DNA from: Paenibacillus segetis
GTDB taxonomy: Bacteria; Bacillota; Bacilli; Paenibacillales; Paenibacillaceae
Assembly: GCF_014639155.1 (NCBI RefSeq)
Contig: NZ_BMFT01000002.1
Location: 310,001 to 374,000, forward strand
Direction: 5' to 3'
DNA length: 64,000 nt
Shown here: one piece after another, positions 17,526 through 27,210 of the stretch
Layout of the letters: each line of letters starts with the position of its first letter
Position numbering within the stretch: position 1 is the stretch's first letter
Position numbers and translations under genes: made by a program
The notes under the pieces: model-generated
Databases searched by the model: none
What the model was told of the DNA's origin: nothing
Seen by the model: the letters and a program-made list of their open reading frames with translations, nothing else

Positions 17526-17557
17526 AATAGATTGCAGAAAGGTGGGAGTCGCCCCCT

Positions 17558-19216
17558 ATGATGAAAGAAAAAAAAGGCATTGGGGAGTCGATCAACAGGC
17601 TCTTCAAAGATCCATCGTCACTCGTACTTGTATTAACTAGTTTTGCTTTCCTTATCTTGTTTGTCATCTATCCGTTAATTGTCGTCGTGTTCACATCAGG
17701 CTTCGATAATTGGGCAACATTTTTTAGCAAGCCACGTTACGGTAAGGCTTTATTAAATACAGTGGTCAGTTCGTCGTTATCCGCGCTAACGGCTACCGTA
17801 ATCGGGTTCATATACGCTTACGCTATTCATTACAGCAATATCAGGGGCAAGAAGTTTTTTAGATTTATTGCCTTTATCCCGTTGCTAGCTCCTTCAGTAA
17901 TGAGTGGTTTGGCATTCCTACTCTTGTTCGGTCGTGGTGGTATGATCTCTCAATGGTTAAATACCAACTTTAATTTCGAACTTGATCTGTACGGGCTTCC
18001 GGGCTTGTGGATCGTTCAGACGATTTCTTACTTTCCTCTGGCTTACATGACCATAACCGGCGTGCTGCGGTCGATATCTCCAAATTTGGAGATTGCAGCA
18101 CAGAATCTTGGAGCAAGAGGCTTTAAGCTGTTCCGTACCATTACGTTCAAACTTGCGCTTCCAGGTGTCATTAATGCATTTCTATTGGTAGCCATTAACT
18201 GCTTTGCGGATTTCGGAAATCCTAAGCTTATTGGTGGTAACTATACACTTCTGGCTGTTGAAATTTACGGAGAAATCATTAATAACGAGGCAGGACTTGC
18301 TTCGGTTATGGGGATTATCTTGGTGATTCCCGCACTAATTGTATTCTGGGTTCAGAATAAAATTCTATCTAAGGGTTCCTACTCCACGATTACGGGCAAA
18401 CCGGTATCCGGGTTGAAACGGATCACAACATCCAAGAAGACAGATGCACTACTCTTTACGTTTAACAGCTTGATTTCGTTGTTCATTATCTCGATGTTTG
18501 CGATTACGATTCTATTTGCCTTTACAAGAAACTTCGGTAGAGATAATACGTTCACACTGGATCATATTATGAAAGTTGTATTCAGTTCATCCAGTCCAGC
18601 CGTCTTGAACAGCTTAGTCTTATCGTTAATTAGTGCCGTACTCGCGGTGGCGTTTGCTCTAGTTCTCGCTTATATCGTCGTCCGCAAACCTTTTCCGGGT
18701 AAAAGAATACTCGATTTCAGCGCGGTTCTTCCAATTGCGCTTCCAGGGACATTTGTTGGTCTTGCTCTTATTGTCGCTTTCAGCAAGGGTCCGATCGTTT
18801 TGCAGGGATCTGCGGCGCTCATTGTCATCGCCATGCTACTCAAACAGATGCCGGTTGGGTATCGCGGTCTAACCGCATCCTTCAAACAAGTGGACAAATC
18901 GATTGAAGAAGCAGCAACCAACCTGGGTGCGAACAGCCGTAAGACGCTGACAACGATCGTATTCCCAATGTTGCAAAAAACCGTCGTAGCAAACTTTGTC
19001 TATGCGTTCATGAAAAATATGAATACCTTAAGTACAATTATCTTCCTAATAACGCCGAAATGGGTTGTTGCAGCTGTATCGATCTTTAATTACGCCGAAA
19101 CGGGAACGTACTACTGGGCAGCTGCTGTGGCCGTCGGGCTGATGGGTGCAACGTTAGGTACGCTGGGAGTAATCAAGCTGATCTTCCGCTCAAAAGTCAA
19201 AATATTTGATTTCTAA
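17558..19216 (+). CDS. ABC transporter permease, fused double-domain (FbpB/PhnU-V type)
   Basis: A 552-residue protein with two consecutive permease units, each about six helices (roughly 25-290 and 310-545). Each carries an EAA-loop for contact with the ATPase: NLEIAAQNLGARGFKLFRTITF in the first and SIEEAATNLGANSRKTLTTIVF in the second. Fused permeases of this layout belong to ferric/thiamine/2-aminoethylphosphonate importers. AAAGGTGGGAG precedes tandem ATG codons. It is followed at 24 bases by its ATPase gene. The membrane channel of the system is therefore one polypeptide. Confidence 0.88.
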   Translation: MMKEKKGIGESINRLFKDPSSLVLVLTSFAFLILFVIYPLIVVVFTSGFDNWATFFSKPRYGKALLNTVVSSSLSALTATVIGFIYAYAIHYSNIRGKKFFRFIAFIPLLAPSVMSGLAFLLLFGRGGMISQWLNTNFNFELDLYGLPGLWIVQTISYFPLAYMTITGVLRSISPNLEIAAQNLGARGFKLFRTITFKLALPGVINAFLLVAINCFADFGNPKLIGGNYTLLAVEIYGEIINNEAGLASVMGIILVIPALIVFWVQNKILSKGSYSTITGKPVSGLKRITTSKKTDALLFTFNSLISLFIISMFAITILFAFTRNFGRDNTFTLDHIMKVVFSSSSPAVLNSLVLSLISAVLAVAFALVLAYIVVRKPFPGKRILDFSAVLPIALPGTFVGLALIVAFSKGPIVLQGSAALIVIAMLLKQMPVGYRGLTASFKQVDKSIEEAATNLGANSRKTLTTIVFPMLQKTVVANFVYAFMKNMNTLSTIIFLITPKWVVAAVSIFNYAETGTYYWAAAVAVGLMGATLGTLGVIKLIFRSKVKIFDF

Positions 19217-19240
19217 TGATAGAGAAGGGAGTGAATACGG

Positions 19241-20320
19241 ATGGATTCCAAAGTGCTACTCGATTTGAAAAATGTGAATAAAGTATTTGGTAATAACCAC
19301 GTCCTGAAGAATATTAACCTGCAAATTGAACGAGGTAAGTTCATTACCTTTCTAGGGCCGAGTGGTTGCGGCAAGACGACATTGCTAAGATCCATCGCTG
19401 GTTTCTACTCTGTTGATGAGGGTGAGGTATGGATTGACGGGAAGCTTGTAAATGACCTACCACCATATAAGCGGGGTACACCGATGGTGTTCCAGGAATA
19501 TGCATTATTCCCGCATATGACGGTATTTGATAATATTGCCTATGGGCTAGATATTAAGAAAACACCTGAAGCGGAAGTACAGCAGCGGGTTGAGGGTGCT
19601 ATGGCACAGGTTAAATTAACCGGGCTTGAAGAACGCTATCCGCATGAAATGTCGGGTGGTCAACAGCAACGTGTAGCTATGGCTCGGGCTTTGGTCATGA
19701 ACTCGCCCATTATTCTATTGGATGAGCCCCTCAGTAACTTAGATGCAAAATTACGTGAAGAGGTGCGTGTTGAGCTACGGACGATCCAACAGGACCTAGG
19801 CTTAACTGTAATCTACGTCACACATGACCAGCTAGAAGCTTTATCGATGTCCGATCAAATTGTCGTCTTTAATAAAGGTGCGATTGATCAGTACGGTACG
19901 CCACATGAGATTTATTATGAACCACGCACGCAATATGTTGCAGATTTCATTGGTACGACGAATTTTACTGAGGCCATAGTTGTGCATAGTGAAGGCGGTA
20001 AGGTGACCGTGCGTTATGGTCAAGTCGGGGATACGATTACTATTGCTTCAGATGAGAAATTCGTTGATGGTGAAGAAGTCCTACTAAGTGTAAGACCTGA
20101 ATCCCTGCGTTTAAATCAGCCTGAGTTCGGCGAGTTTAATGTTACAGGGATCATCAAATCATCCATGTTTCTAGGGGAGAAAGAACGATATTTCTTAGTT
20201 GATGAAGTCGGTAAGGAATGGATCGTCGACGCTTATGATATTGGACAGAAGACCTTCGAGGGAATAGTGCCCATGAATGCAACGGCTGATAAAGTCCATA
20301 TCATCAAGAAGGTCAATTAA
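19241..20320 (+). CDS. ABC transporter ATP-binding protein (FbpC/PotA type)
   Basis: A 359-residue ATPase with Walker A GPSGCGKTT (about residues 39-47), the Q-loop VFQEYALFPH, the ABC signature SGGQQQRVAMARAL, Walker B IILLDEPLSNLD and switch histidine in VTHDQLEAL. A C-terminal TOBE domain (about 270-355) is typical of importers of the spermidine/iron/phosphonate/sugar group. GAGAAGGGAGTG precedes the ATG. Together with the permease and the two binding proteins it makes a complete importer. A terminator follows at 20336. Confidence 0.9.
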   Translation: MDSKVLLDLKNVNKVFGNNHVLKNINLQIERGKFITFLGPSGCGKTTLLRSIAGFYSVDEGEVWIDGKLVNDLPPYKRGTPMVFQEYALFPHMTVFDNIAYGLDIKKTPEAEVQQRVEGAMAQVKLTGLEERYPHEMSGGQQQRVAMARALVMNSPIILLDEPLSNLDAKLREEVRVELRTIQQDLGLTVIYVTHDQLEALSMSDQIVVFNKGAIDQYGTPHEIYYEPRTQYVADFIGTTNFTEAIVVHSEGGKVTVRYGQVGDTITIASDEKFVDGEEVLLSVRPESLRLNQPEFGEFNVTGIIKSSMFLGEKERYFLVDEVGKEWIVDAYDIGQKTFEGIVPMNATADKVHIIKKVN

Positions 20321-20335
20321 TGTAGTGGAATAGAA

Positions 20336-20370
20336 GCCAAAAAGGAAAACAATCGTTTTCCTTTTTTGGC
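20336..20370 (+). terminator. Terminator after the ABC ATPase gene
   Basis: GCCAAAAAGGAAAAC at 20336 pairs with GTTTTCCTTTTTTGGC. The T-run sits in the 3' arm, so some readthrough to the second binding-protein gene is plausible. Confidence 0.75.
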
Positions 20371-20430
20371 GTAGTTTAAAACATCGGATGAGTGGTTGTG
20401 GACTTATTCAACGGGGGGAGACGTACAAAC

Positions 20431-21450
20431 TTGAGAAAAAGAGGCATGATTATTTTATTGGTTATGGTGGCCGTCGTACTTGCTCTTATATCGCTCTATC
20501 CCGGGCAGCAAAGCAATCAGCCGCTCAAAGTATACGTTGTTTTTCAAGAGGATGAGGCGCGTATTCTATTAGAGAAATTTAAGAAGGAGACCGGGGTGCC
20601 GTACGAGGTCATTCGGATGTCAGGCGGAGAGGCTAGTTATCATCTGTTATCGATGAATAAGACGGGGATTGATGTTGTCCTTGGCGGTCCTGCTGACCTT
20701 CATGAGCAATTGAAGAGTAGTGGGAAATTAATTCGGTATTCATCGCGTATGAGTGACCAGATTCCCGAAGTATACAAGGACAAATCGGGCTATTGGACGG
20801 GGATGTATATGGGAGCGCTGGCGATTGGTGTGAACAAGCAAGTATGGGAGCAGGACCCGTTGCTCGCTTCTTTACCATTACCAGAACGATACGAAGACCT
20901 GCTACGCCCAGAGCTTAAGGGAAAAATAGAAATTCCTGATCCGGAAACCTCTGGAACGGGGTATACCGTGTTGGCCTCGCTCGCTCAGGAACGAGGCGAG
21001 GATGAGGCCATAACACTTATGCACGCGCTTAAGCTACAAAGCTCCTCTACCACCTTCTCGGGAATCAGCTCCGCACAGCGACTTGCGGTAGGGGAAGTGG
21101 CTGCTGTCGTTAGTTTTATGGGAGATCAGCTACGATTTACGAATTCTGGCTACGCGATATACTCCGCTATTCCTCCGCAGGCAGGTTGGGAGGTGGGAGC
21201 TGTGTCCATATTGAAAAGCGGAGACAACAAAGCTGCCGCGAAGAAGCTTGTTGACTTTGTATTGTCGAAGAATGCCCAAACAGATTACATGAACTCGGCA
21301 TTTTCTTTACCTGTAATTTCAAATATTAAGGTTCATCCTTTGTTAGCTTCAGTTAAGCTGGAAAAATTGCTGACGTCGTATCGATTCGACCTCGCTGCTG
21401 AACATCGGGAGGAATTGCTTGCAAAGTGGCGGGAGGTGAATGAACACTAG
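20431..21450 (+). CDS. Second ABC substrate-binding protein, paralogue of 16430-17467
   Basis: A 339-residue family-1 binding protein clearly related to the one at 16430: shared segments include FQE-EAR, GGPADLHEQL, GYWTGMYMGALAIGVN, DPETSGTGYTVLASLAQERGEDEA and GWEVGAVSILKSG. It has an N-terminal hydrophobic stretch (about 5-22) and again no lipobox cysteine. The TTG at 20431 is chosen because GGGGGGAG lies about ten bases before it; the open frame starts earlier at 20392 without support. Two binding proteins for one permease suggest two ligands or a sensing role for one of them. Confidence 0.8.
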   Translation: MRKRGMIILLVMVAVVLALISLYPGQQSNQPLKVYVVFQEDEARILLEKFKKETGVPYEVIRMSGGEASYHLLSMNKTGIDVVLGGPADLHEQLKSSGKLIRYSSRMSDQIPEVYKDKSGYWTGMYMGALAIGVNKQVWEQDPLLASLPLPERYEDLLRPELKGKIEIPDPETSGTGYTVLASLAQERGEDEAITLMHALKLQSSSTTFSGISSAQRLAVGEVAAVVSFMGDQLRFTNSGYAIYSAIPPQAGWEVGAVSILKSGDNKAAAKKLVDFVLSKNAQTDYMNSAFSLPVISNIKVHPLLASVKLEKLLTSYRFDLAAEHREELLAKWREVNEH

Positions 21451-21466
21451 GGCTAATATACTTAAT

Positions 21467-21503
21467 ATAAATCACCTTCATTCTGCGGATGAAGGTGATT
21501 TAT
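21467..21503 (+). terminator. Terminator after the second binding-protein gene
   Basis: AAATCACCTTCAT and ATGAAGGTGATTT form a perfect 13-bp stem with a short loop, ending in TAT. Confidence 0.8.
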
Positions 21504-21581
21504 CATGCACCTCTTGACTCTCTCACTATGTCATACTTCATTCTATAGATGAGCTCAAATTTACCGGTAGAAAGGATTGTT

Positions 21582-22394
21582 ATGTTTAGAATAGGAGATT
21601 TCTCAAAGCTATCGAGAATTAGTATCCGAATGCTGCGACATTACAATGAGCTTGGCCTGCTCATTCCAGACCATGTAGATGACTCTACAGGGTACCGTTA
21701 TTATCGTGCGGAGCAATTAACCGTTGCACATAGAATACAGGTGCTGAAGGGTCTAGGGTTTGGAATTCCAGCGATCGGACAGATTCTTACGGAGTATGAT
21801 GATGCAGAGAGTTTACGGAAGCACCTGGTTATTCAGCACGCTCAAATGCAAGAGGAGGAGGAGGCACTGCAAAGAAAGCTGGCACTCCTCCAGAACACGA
21901 TTCAAAGACTAGGGGAGGATTGTGGAATGATGAACTATGAGGTCATCTTGAAAGAAATTCCGGAGAGATATGTAGCGAGCCTTAGAGATGTGATACCTGC
22001 GTATGATCAGGAAGGGCAGTTATGGACGAGGATGGAGCAGGAAGCAGGGGACACTCTGCAAGTTGCCAATCCATGTTACAGCTTGGCGGTATTTCACGAT
22101 GAGGGGTTTAAAGAAAGCGATGTAGATGTCGAAATTCAGCTCTCTGTTGTGGGTAACTATAAGGATACAGAGTATGTAAAGTTCAAAAAGGTCGCACCAA
22201 TCACGGTTGCCTCCTCTATGTTAAAGGGGAGTTACGCCCTATTGAGAGAGGTTAATATCTCGGTAGCTAACTGGATTACGGACAATCAATATGAATTTGA
22301 CGGTCCAATGTTCACGATCTATCATGTAAGTCCTGCGATGGATCCCAATCCAGATCACTGGGTTACAGAAGTATGCTTTCCCGTTAAGAAGTAA
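21582..22394 (+). CDS. MerR-family regulator with GyrI-like effector domain (BmrR-like)
   Basis: A 270-residue protein with an N-terminal MerR winged helix (FRIGDFSKLSRISIRMLRHYNELGLLIPDHVDDSTGYRYY, residues 2-40), a dimerisation coiled coil (about 80-120) and a C-terminal GyrI-like/SRPBCC-type ligand domain (about 125-270). This is the BmrR layout, in which a cationic or hydrophobic drug bound in the C-terminal domain activates an efflux gene. No efflux gene is adjacent. The ATG at 21582 follows AAAGGATTG; the longer frame from 21549 has no ribosome binding site. Confidence 0.85.
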   Translation: MFRIGDFSKLSRISIRMLRHYNELGLLIPDHVDDSTGYRYYRAEQLTVAHRIQVLKGLGFGIPAIGQILTEYDDAESLRKHLVIQHAQMQEEEEALQRKLALLQNTIQRLGEDCGMMNYEVILKEIPERYVASLRDVIPAYDQEGQLWTRMEQEAGDTLQVANPCYSLAVFHDEGFKESDVDVEIQLSVVGNYKDTEYVKFKKVAPITVASSMLKGSYALLREVNISVANWITDNQYEFDGPMFTIYHVSPAMDPNPDHWVTEVCFPVKK

Positions 22395-22416
22395 TAAGTT
22401 ATTTTGAATAAACAGT

Positions 22417-22455
22417 AAAGCCCAGCGGTGGTCTAGTCCATTGCTGGGCTTTATT
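22417..22455 (+). terminator. Terminator after the MerR regulator gene
   Basis: AAAGCCCAGC pairs with GCTGGGCTTT (TGG/CCA inner stem), followed by ATT. Confidence 0.85.
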
Positions 22456-22711
22456 GCGTAGATAGAGTGAAGTTTTCTATAATGCTATTCGGCATCTATT
22501 TCATAATAATGCATTTCAAGGGATCTAAAGCCAATATAACAAAATGTGGGTTACTCTATTTCGTTATGGGTGTGCTATCATTACAATACTATTTATCATT
22601 TTGTGACTTAACTCATATCTTTTTTTTGATATAAATATTTACGAATTTCTTTCTTCAAAGGTATTAAATCTAAGAGTTTCCATTTGAATATAGTGAAGAG
22701 GATAGTTAGAT

Positions 22712-24508
22712 ATGCTGACAGAAGCTATTTTACTAGTGGGTGACGATCGAGAATTATTGAGTATTGAGGATTTACTGAGTAAAGAGGGATTTCAGAGCAT
22801 AGTTAAAGCCGGGACTGCTGAGCAGGCACTTTGTTATGTGGGACAGCAGGTATTTGATATTATTGTCATTGATACATTGCTGCCTGATCGTGATGGTATT
22901 GAATTATGTAAAGAGATTCGTATGTTCTCACAAACACCGATTATTCTGATAATGACCGGACCTACCGATTGTGTGAAACTAATGGACTTCTCCATTGGAG
23001 CCGATGATTATATTGCCAAGCCTTATAACCCTATGGAAGTCGTTGCACGAATTTATATGCAGCTTCGTAGGGATCGAAATAACCGAGCTATGTTATCGGA
23101 AGCGATTGTTCTGCATAGTGATTATAAATTTGTATATGTGAATCCTGCAGGTCTTGATCTATTTGGGGTTTCAAGCCTAAACGAATTGATCGGAAGACCT
23201 ATTTTCGATTGGATTCACCCAGATTATACTGGAATAGCAGCGGCTCGTATGAAGAGTCTCTATGAGCAGTATATGATTTCTCCGCGTGTTGAATACAAGG
23301 TATTACGTGCGGATGGGTCAATGATTGATGTTGAGGTGATAGCTAACACCATTACGTATAATGGGGTAAATGCTGCGATTTCACTTTTTCGTGAATTAAG
23401 GGAACCTACCCAATTGAAAAAGAATCATAGCATATTCACAGAGCAAACCATTCAGGAAAGCGAGGACATGTATTCTCGTCTGCAGAGAAGCTTGGACCAA
23501 TTTTCCCGTGATCTTGTTGGTGTGATGAAGATGAGTCAATTGGAACAGCGGTTTGTGAAAGAAGTACAGGACATATTGCAGGTTACATTGGTCAGTTTGA
23601 TTGAGACTACGGATAACGACGATAAAATATGTGAAGTTATCGAAAATGACAAGGGTTGCTCTCTTAAGATCGGTGAGGTCAAAGGGAAGAGCTATTTGCT
23701 ATGTATTGATGAGGAAATCGACTTTTTAAAAACTCCAGCCTTGAAAGTTTGGTTGGAAACCACTAGTCGGTATGTTAATACGCTGTTCGATAACTTCTTA
23801 TTAATTGGCGATATAACGACAGAGTTAGAACGCGCTATTCCGAGGCAGGTTGCTCCAACATGGCTTCTACGCTTATTGTTTAATTTATCTGAGAATGAGA
23901 GAAGACGTCTCTCTCAAGATTTACATGATGCTGCACTTCAAGAGCAGATCATATTATATCGCAAGTTGGATCTACTCTTAACGGATCAGGACATTCCTCA
24001 GGATCTTCACCAGCAGCTTGGACAAATTGCGGAAGGTCTGCTGGATGTTATTGATCAAATAAGGATTGCGTGTAATGAACTAAGACCACCGATGCTATTA
24101 AAAGCAGGACTTATTTCCTCGCTTAAGACCTTATTTGATTTTACACAGTTACGTAGTGATTACAGTATTCGGTTTAATGCAATGCAGTTCAAGCATACAT
24201 TACACGAAAATATGACCATTGGGTTATATCGTATTGTACAGGAACTCTTAGCTAATGCTACAAAACACTCTTCCGCAACAGAGGTTCACATTCAATTATC
24301 CAGTCAAGGAGAACGAATACGTTTGGACTATGAGGATAATGGAATTGGTATGGGCCAAAATTGGAAGGAAGAGTCGCTTACAGGTATGGGTATATACGGT
24401 ATGAGGGAACGAGTTCGTAGTATGGATGGGATAATAGAATTTTTTTCTTCTGTGAATAATGGACTTGCTATCTATATATCTATACCCGCCAAGTCTGATA
24501 CGGAATAA
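22712..24508 (+). CDS. Soluble REC-PAS-histidine kinase (HisKA_3 type)
   Basis: A 598-residue protein without membrane helices. It has an N-terminal receiver domain (1-120, Asp54 in IVIDTLLPDRDG, lysine in DYIAKPYNP), a PAS domain (about 125-235; SEAIVLHSDYKFVYVNPAGLDLFG), a linker of unknown type (240-385), a HisKA_3 phosphoacceptor region with His at about 405 in RLSQDLHDAALQEQ, and an ATPase domain with LLANATKHSSA and DNGIGMG. The receiver placed before the sensor suggests that it is itself switched by another phosphodonor. The ComA-like regulator 24 bases downstream is the likely partner. Confidence 0.88.
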   Translation: MLTEAILLVGDDRELLSIEDLLSKEGFQSIVKAGTAEQALCYVGQQVFDIIVIDTLLPDRDGIELCKEIRMFSQTPIILIMTGPTDCVKLMDFSIGADDYIAKPYNPMEVVARIYMQLRRDRNNRAMLSEAIVLHSDYKFVYVNPAGLDLFGVSSLNELIGRPIFDWIHPDYTGIAAARMKSLYEQYMISPRVEYKVLRADGSMIDVEVIANTITYNGVNAAISLFRELREPTQLKKNHSIFTEQTIQESEDMYSRLQRSLDQFSRDLVGVMKMSQLEQRFVKEVQDILQVTLVSLIETTDNDDKICEVIENDKGCSLKIGEVKGKSYLLCIDEEIDFLKTPALKVWLETTSRYVNTLFDNFLLIGDITTELERAIPRQVAPTWLLRLLFNLSENERRRLSQDLHDAALQEQIILYRKLDLLLTDQDIPQDLHQQLGQIAEGLLDVIDQIRIACNELRPPMLLKAGLISSLKTLFDFTQLRSDYSIRFNAMQFKHTLHENMTIGLYRIVQELLANATKHSSATEVHIQLSSQGERIRLDYEDNGIGMGQNWKEESLTGMGIYGMRERVRSMDGIIEFFSSVNNGLAIYISIPAKSDTE

Positions 24509-24532
24509 TACACGGATAGAGGTGGTGGCGTT

Positions 24533-25186
24533 TTGATTCAAATTCTGTTGGCTGACGATCATCCATCGGTCATGGAAGGAACCAGAGTGATGCTCGAACA
24601 AGAAGAAGATATGGAGGTGTGTCTGGCAAATTCGGCGCAGGAAGTCCTAGAGCTAGTTAGCTCTAATACATTTGATGTTATGTTATTAGATTTATACATG
24701 GCAGATGATAATGGGATTGAATTGGCCAAACAAGTGCTAACCATGCACCCAGACGCCATCATATTAATCTACACGGGCTTTGATATATATGACCACTTTA
24801 ACTTGATGATCGAAACGGGCATACATGGATTTATCCTCAAAACGATGAGCAGGGAGCAGCTGATAACGACGATTCGTTATGCTCTAAAGGGAGAAGTTAT
24901 TCTTCCGACTTCCTTAGTGAGACAGTTGAGGAGAACAACTCTTAAAATTTCAGATGGTATGGAGGGAGAGACCCCCACGATTAGCAATCGGGAGTATATC
25001 ATTTTAAAAGAAATAACCAAAGGTAGGAGTAACCGAGAAATTGCAGAGTATGTATTGATGAGTCAACGTTCACTAGAATATTGTCTTACCAAGTTATTTC
25101 AAAGGCTGAATGTTAAATCAAGGATTGAAGCCGTGATGAAGGCGAAGCAATTGGGGATTCTGACAGATTCTGACCTTATTCAATGA
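24533..25186 (+). CDS. ComA-like NarL/FixJ response regulator
   Basis: A 217-residue regulator with receiver domain (ILLADDHPSVMEGTRVML start, phospho-acceptor Asp53 in VMLLDLYMADDNG, IYTGF, lysine in FILKTMS) and a LuxR-type helix-turn-helix (about 148-210; SNREIAEYVLMSQRSLEYCLTKLFQRL, then NVKSRIEAVMKAKQLGIL). Both halves closely resemble Bacillus ComA. TTG start with AGGTGGTGG before it. The adjacent kinase is soluble and not ComP-like in its membrane part, so the input signal must differ from a ComX-type pheromone. Target genes are unknown. Confidence 0.87.
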   Translation: MIQILLADDHPSVMEGTRVMLEQEEDMEVCLANSAQEVLELVSSNTFDVMLLDLYMADDNGIELAKQVLTMHPDAIILIYTGFDIYDHFNLMIETGIHGFILKTMSREQLITTIRYALKGEVILPTSLVRQLRRTTLKISDGMEGETPTISNREYIILKEITKGRSNREIAEYVLMSQRSLEYCLTKLFQRLNVKSRIEAVMKAKQLGILTDSDLIQ

Positions 25187-25231
25187 GTAGCTTAACCATC
25201 ATTTACGCTTAATAACGAATAAAAATTGTGC

Positions 25232-25266
25232 TATCCCGTACACGTTGGGTGTGTTCGGGATTTTTC
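25232..25266 (+). terminator. Terminator after the ComA-like regulator gene
   Basis: ATCCCG and CGGGAT enclose a second stem ACAC/GTGT, followed by TTTTT. The rest of the gene-free stretch to 25588 holds an imperfect palindrome centred at 25310 and an A+T-rich leader with no recognised riboswitch. Confidence 0.85.
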
Positions 25267-25588
25267 TGCGTGGATTTACGTTGCGGGATGTCGCATAAAT
25301 TTTGCGTGATCACACAATTTTTTTTCGGTTACCAAAGTCTCCCCTCAGTTTATGATGGTCCTAATTCTTAAAAATTGTAATGATATAAAGTCCTAAGAAG
25401 ATAGAGCTACAGAACTACATAAGAGCATGTCACTTTCACAAATCATCTATCTGACAGAAACGGGGGGGAATTCATAAATTTAGCTTTAGTGCATTAGGGT
25501 GGTAAGGTCCTGACTCTAAATTGGAGAACGTAGATTTACTAGTTTGGTTACATAAGCATTACACAAATTGAGGATGGGGTGTTGAAAC

Positions 25589-27187
25589 ATGAAGTGGTTT
25601 ACGAATATGAAGACAACGGTCAAACTAATTACGGCATTTGTTATTGTCTCTGCTATATTGTGCGGAGTTGGATTTTATGGAATTAGCAATTTGAATAAAA
25701 TGGATGAATCCATTGTTGATATGTATAACAACCGGCTAACTCCTATTGCCTATCTGGGCGAAGTGAATGAACTATTTTTACAGAACCGAATTAACACTCG
25801 GGATATCAATTCAAGGGCGAAAACAGATGCGGAGCGCACCGAATATAAGAATAAGATTTTAGATAACGTTAAGCAAATTGAGACTATTATTGAAAAATAC
25901 ACCAACACTGCCCTAAGAGCAGATGAACTGGAAATTATGAAAGGTTATTCTGCGGTATGGCAACGATATACCACTGGCTTGGATGACGCAATAGAGATTA
26001 ACAATACGAACATAAATAATGAAGAATACACAGATTATTTAAGTAAAAGTGATCTACAAACGGCAACGACGGATTTGACCAACATTCTACAAGGCTTGAT
26101 TGAGGTCAATATGAAGCAGGCAGAGGGTTCGGGCGCTTACGCAAGTGACCTATATAAGTCCTCTCGTACAATTACGATAGCTGTCATTCTTGTTGCGCTT
26201 GTCCTCAGCGTTGGTCTAGGGTATGTCATCTCTCAAGTTATCGCAAGACCATTAAATCGAGTAGTACAGTTGGTAGGTAAAGTAGCGCAGGGTGATTTAA
26301 GTGAGACGTCAGAAATTAATTCCAAAGATGAAGTTGGAGTACTGGCTAAATCGGTAAATGATATGGTTCTTAACCTAAGACAAACGGTTGGTGAAATATT
26401 GGTCTCTGCGGAAACGGTCTCTGCGGCCTCACAACAAATATCTGCAAGCACCGAAGAAATCGCAAGCGGGAGTATGAGCCAAGCGAGTGCAGCTCAAACG
26501 ATGAACGAGTTGTTTGGGGAGTTATCTCATGCCATTAATTCGGTAGCTCGGGGCGCAGAACAAGCATCAGAGCTGTCCGATCGAACGATGAGCATTGCAC
26601 AGGATGGGGGTAAGGTGGTTCGGGTCTCTATTGATGGGATGACTCATGTGAATGAGCAAATGTTCCGACTGGTAGGGGATTCGAATAAAATCGGTGAGAT
26701 TATTGAAGTTATCGATGATATTGCTGAACAAACGAATCTGCTTGCCTTGAATGCAGCTATTGAGGCAGCCCGTGCAGGAGATCAGGGCCGTGGGTTTGCG
26801 GTTGTAGCCGATGAAGTACGGAAACTAGCCGAGCGAAGTGGCGAGGCAACCAAGCAAATTACGAAAATCATTAAAGGAATGCAAGAAAATACGCAGCAAA
26901 GCGTAAAAGCGGTAGAAGAGGGGGTGCTTGCCTCGCAAAGAACCGGTGAAGCGTTTGATAGTATCATCTCAATGGTGACCGAGACGGCATATAAAGTTAC
27001 GGAAATAGCCGCTGCAAGTGAAGAACAAGCCGCGCAATCTTCAGAGGTAATGGCCTCGATCGAAAGCATATCCGCTGCTACGGAAGAAGCGGCGGCAAGC
27101 AGTCAAGAAACAGCATCAACGGCGCAATCCTTGGCACAGCTAGCGGAGGATCTGAACGGTGCAGTCTCTATTTTCAAAATTAAATAA
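25589..27187 (+). CDS. Methyl-accepting chemotaxis protein
   Basis: A 532-residue chemoreceptor with membrane helix 1 (about 11-30), a four-helix-bundle type extracellular sensor (31-190), membrane helix 2 (about 192-213), HAMP (214-267) and a cytoplasmic signalling coiled coil. The conserved hairpin tip is [20 protein letters not shown] at about 372-392. The ligand is not predictable. The next genes are cheW and cheA on the same strand with a 23-base gap, so receptor, adaptor and kinase are made together. GAGGATGGGG precedes the ATG. Confidence 0.93.
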   Translation: MKWFTNMKTTVKLITAFVIVSAILCGVGFYGISNLNKMDESIVDMYNNRLTPIAYLGEVNELFLQNRINTRDINSRAKTDAERTEYKNKILDNVKQIETIIEKYTNTALRADELEIMKGYSAVWQRYTTGLDDAIEINNTNINNEEYTDYLSKSDLQTATTDLTNILQGLIEVNMKQAEGSGAYASDLYKSSRTITIAVILVALVLSVGLGYVISQVIARPLNRVVQLVGKVAQGDLSETSEINSKDEVGVLAKSVNDMVLNLRQTVGEILVSAETVSAASQQISASTEEIASGSMSQASAAQTMNELFGELSHAINSVARGAEQASELSDRTMSIAQDGGKVVRVSIDGMTHVNEQMFRLVGDSNKIGEIIEVIDDIAEQTNLLALNAAIEAARAGDQGRGFAVVADEVRKLAERSGEATKQITKIIKGMQENTQQSVKAVEEGVLASQRTGEAFDSIISMVTETAYKVTEIAAASEEQAAQSSEVMASIESISAATEEAAASSQETASTAQSLAQLAEDLNGAVSIFKIK

Positions 27188-27210
27188 CAGATAGGATATG
27201 GGAGGGGGTT

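Noticed and set aside
25380..25588. c-di-GMP riboswitch in the leader of the chemoreceptor gene
   Set aside because: Neither the GEMM-I nor the class II conserved blocks could be found; the leader remains unexplained.
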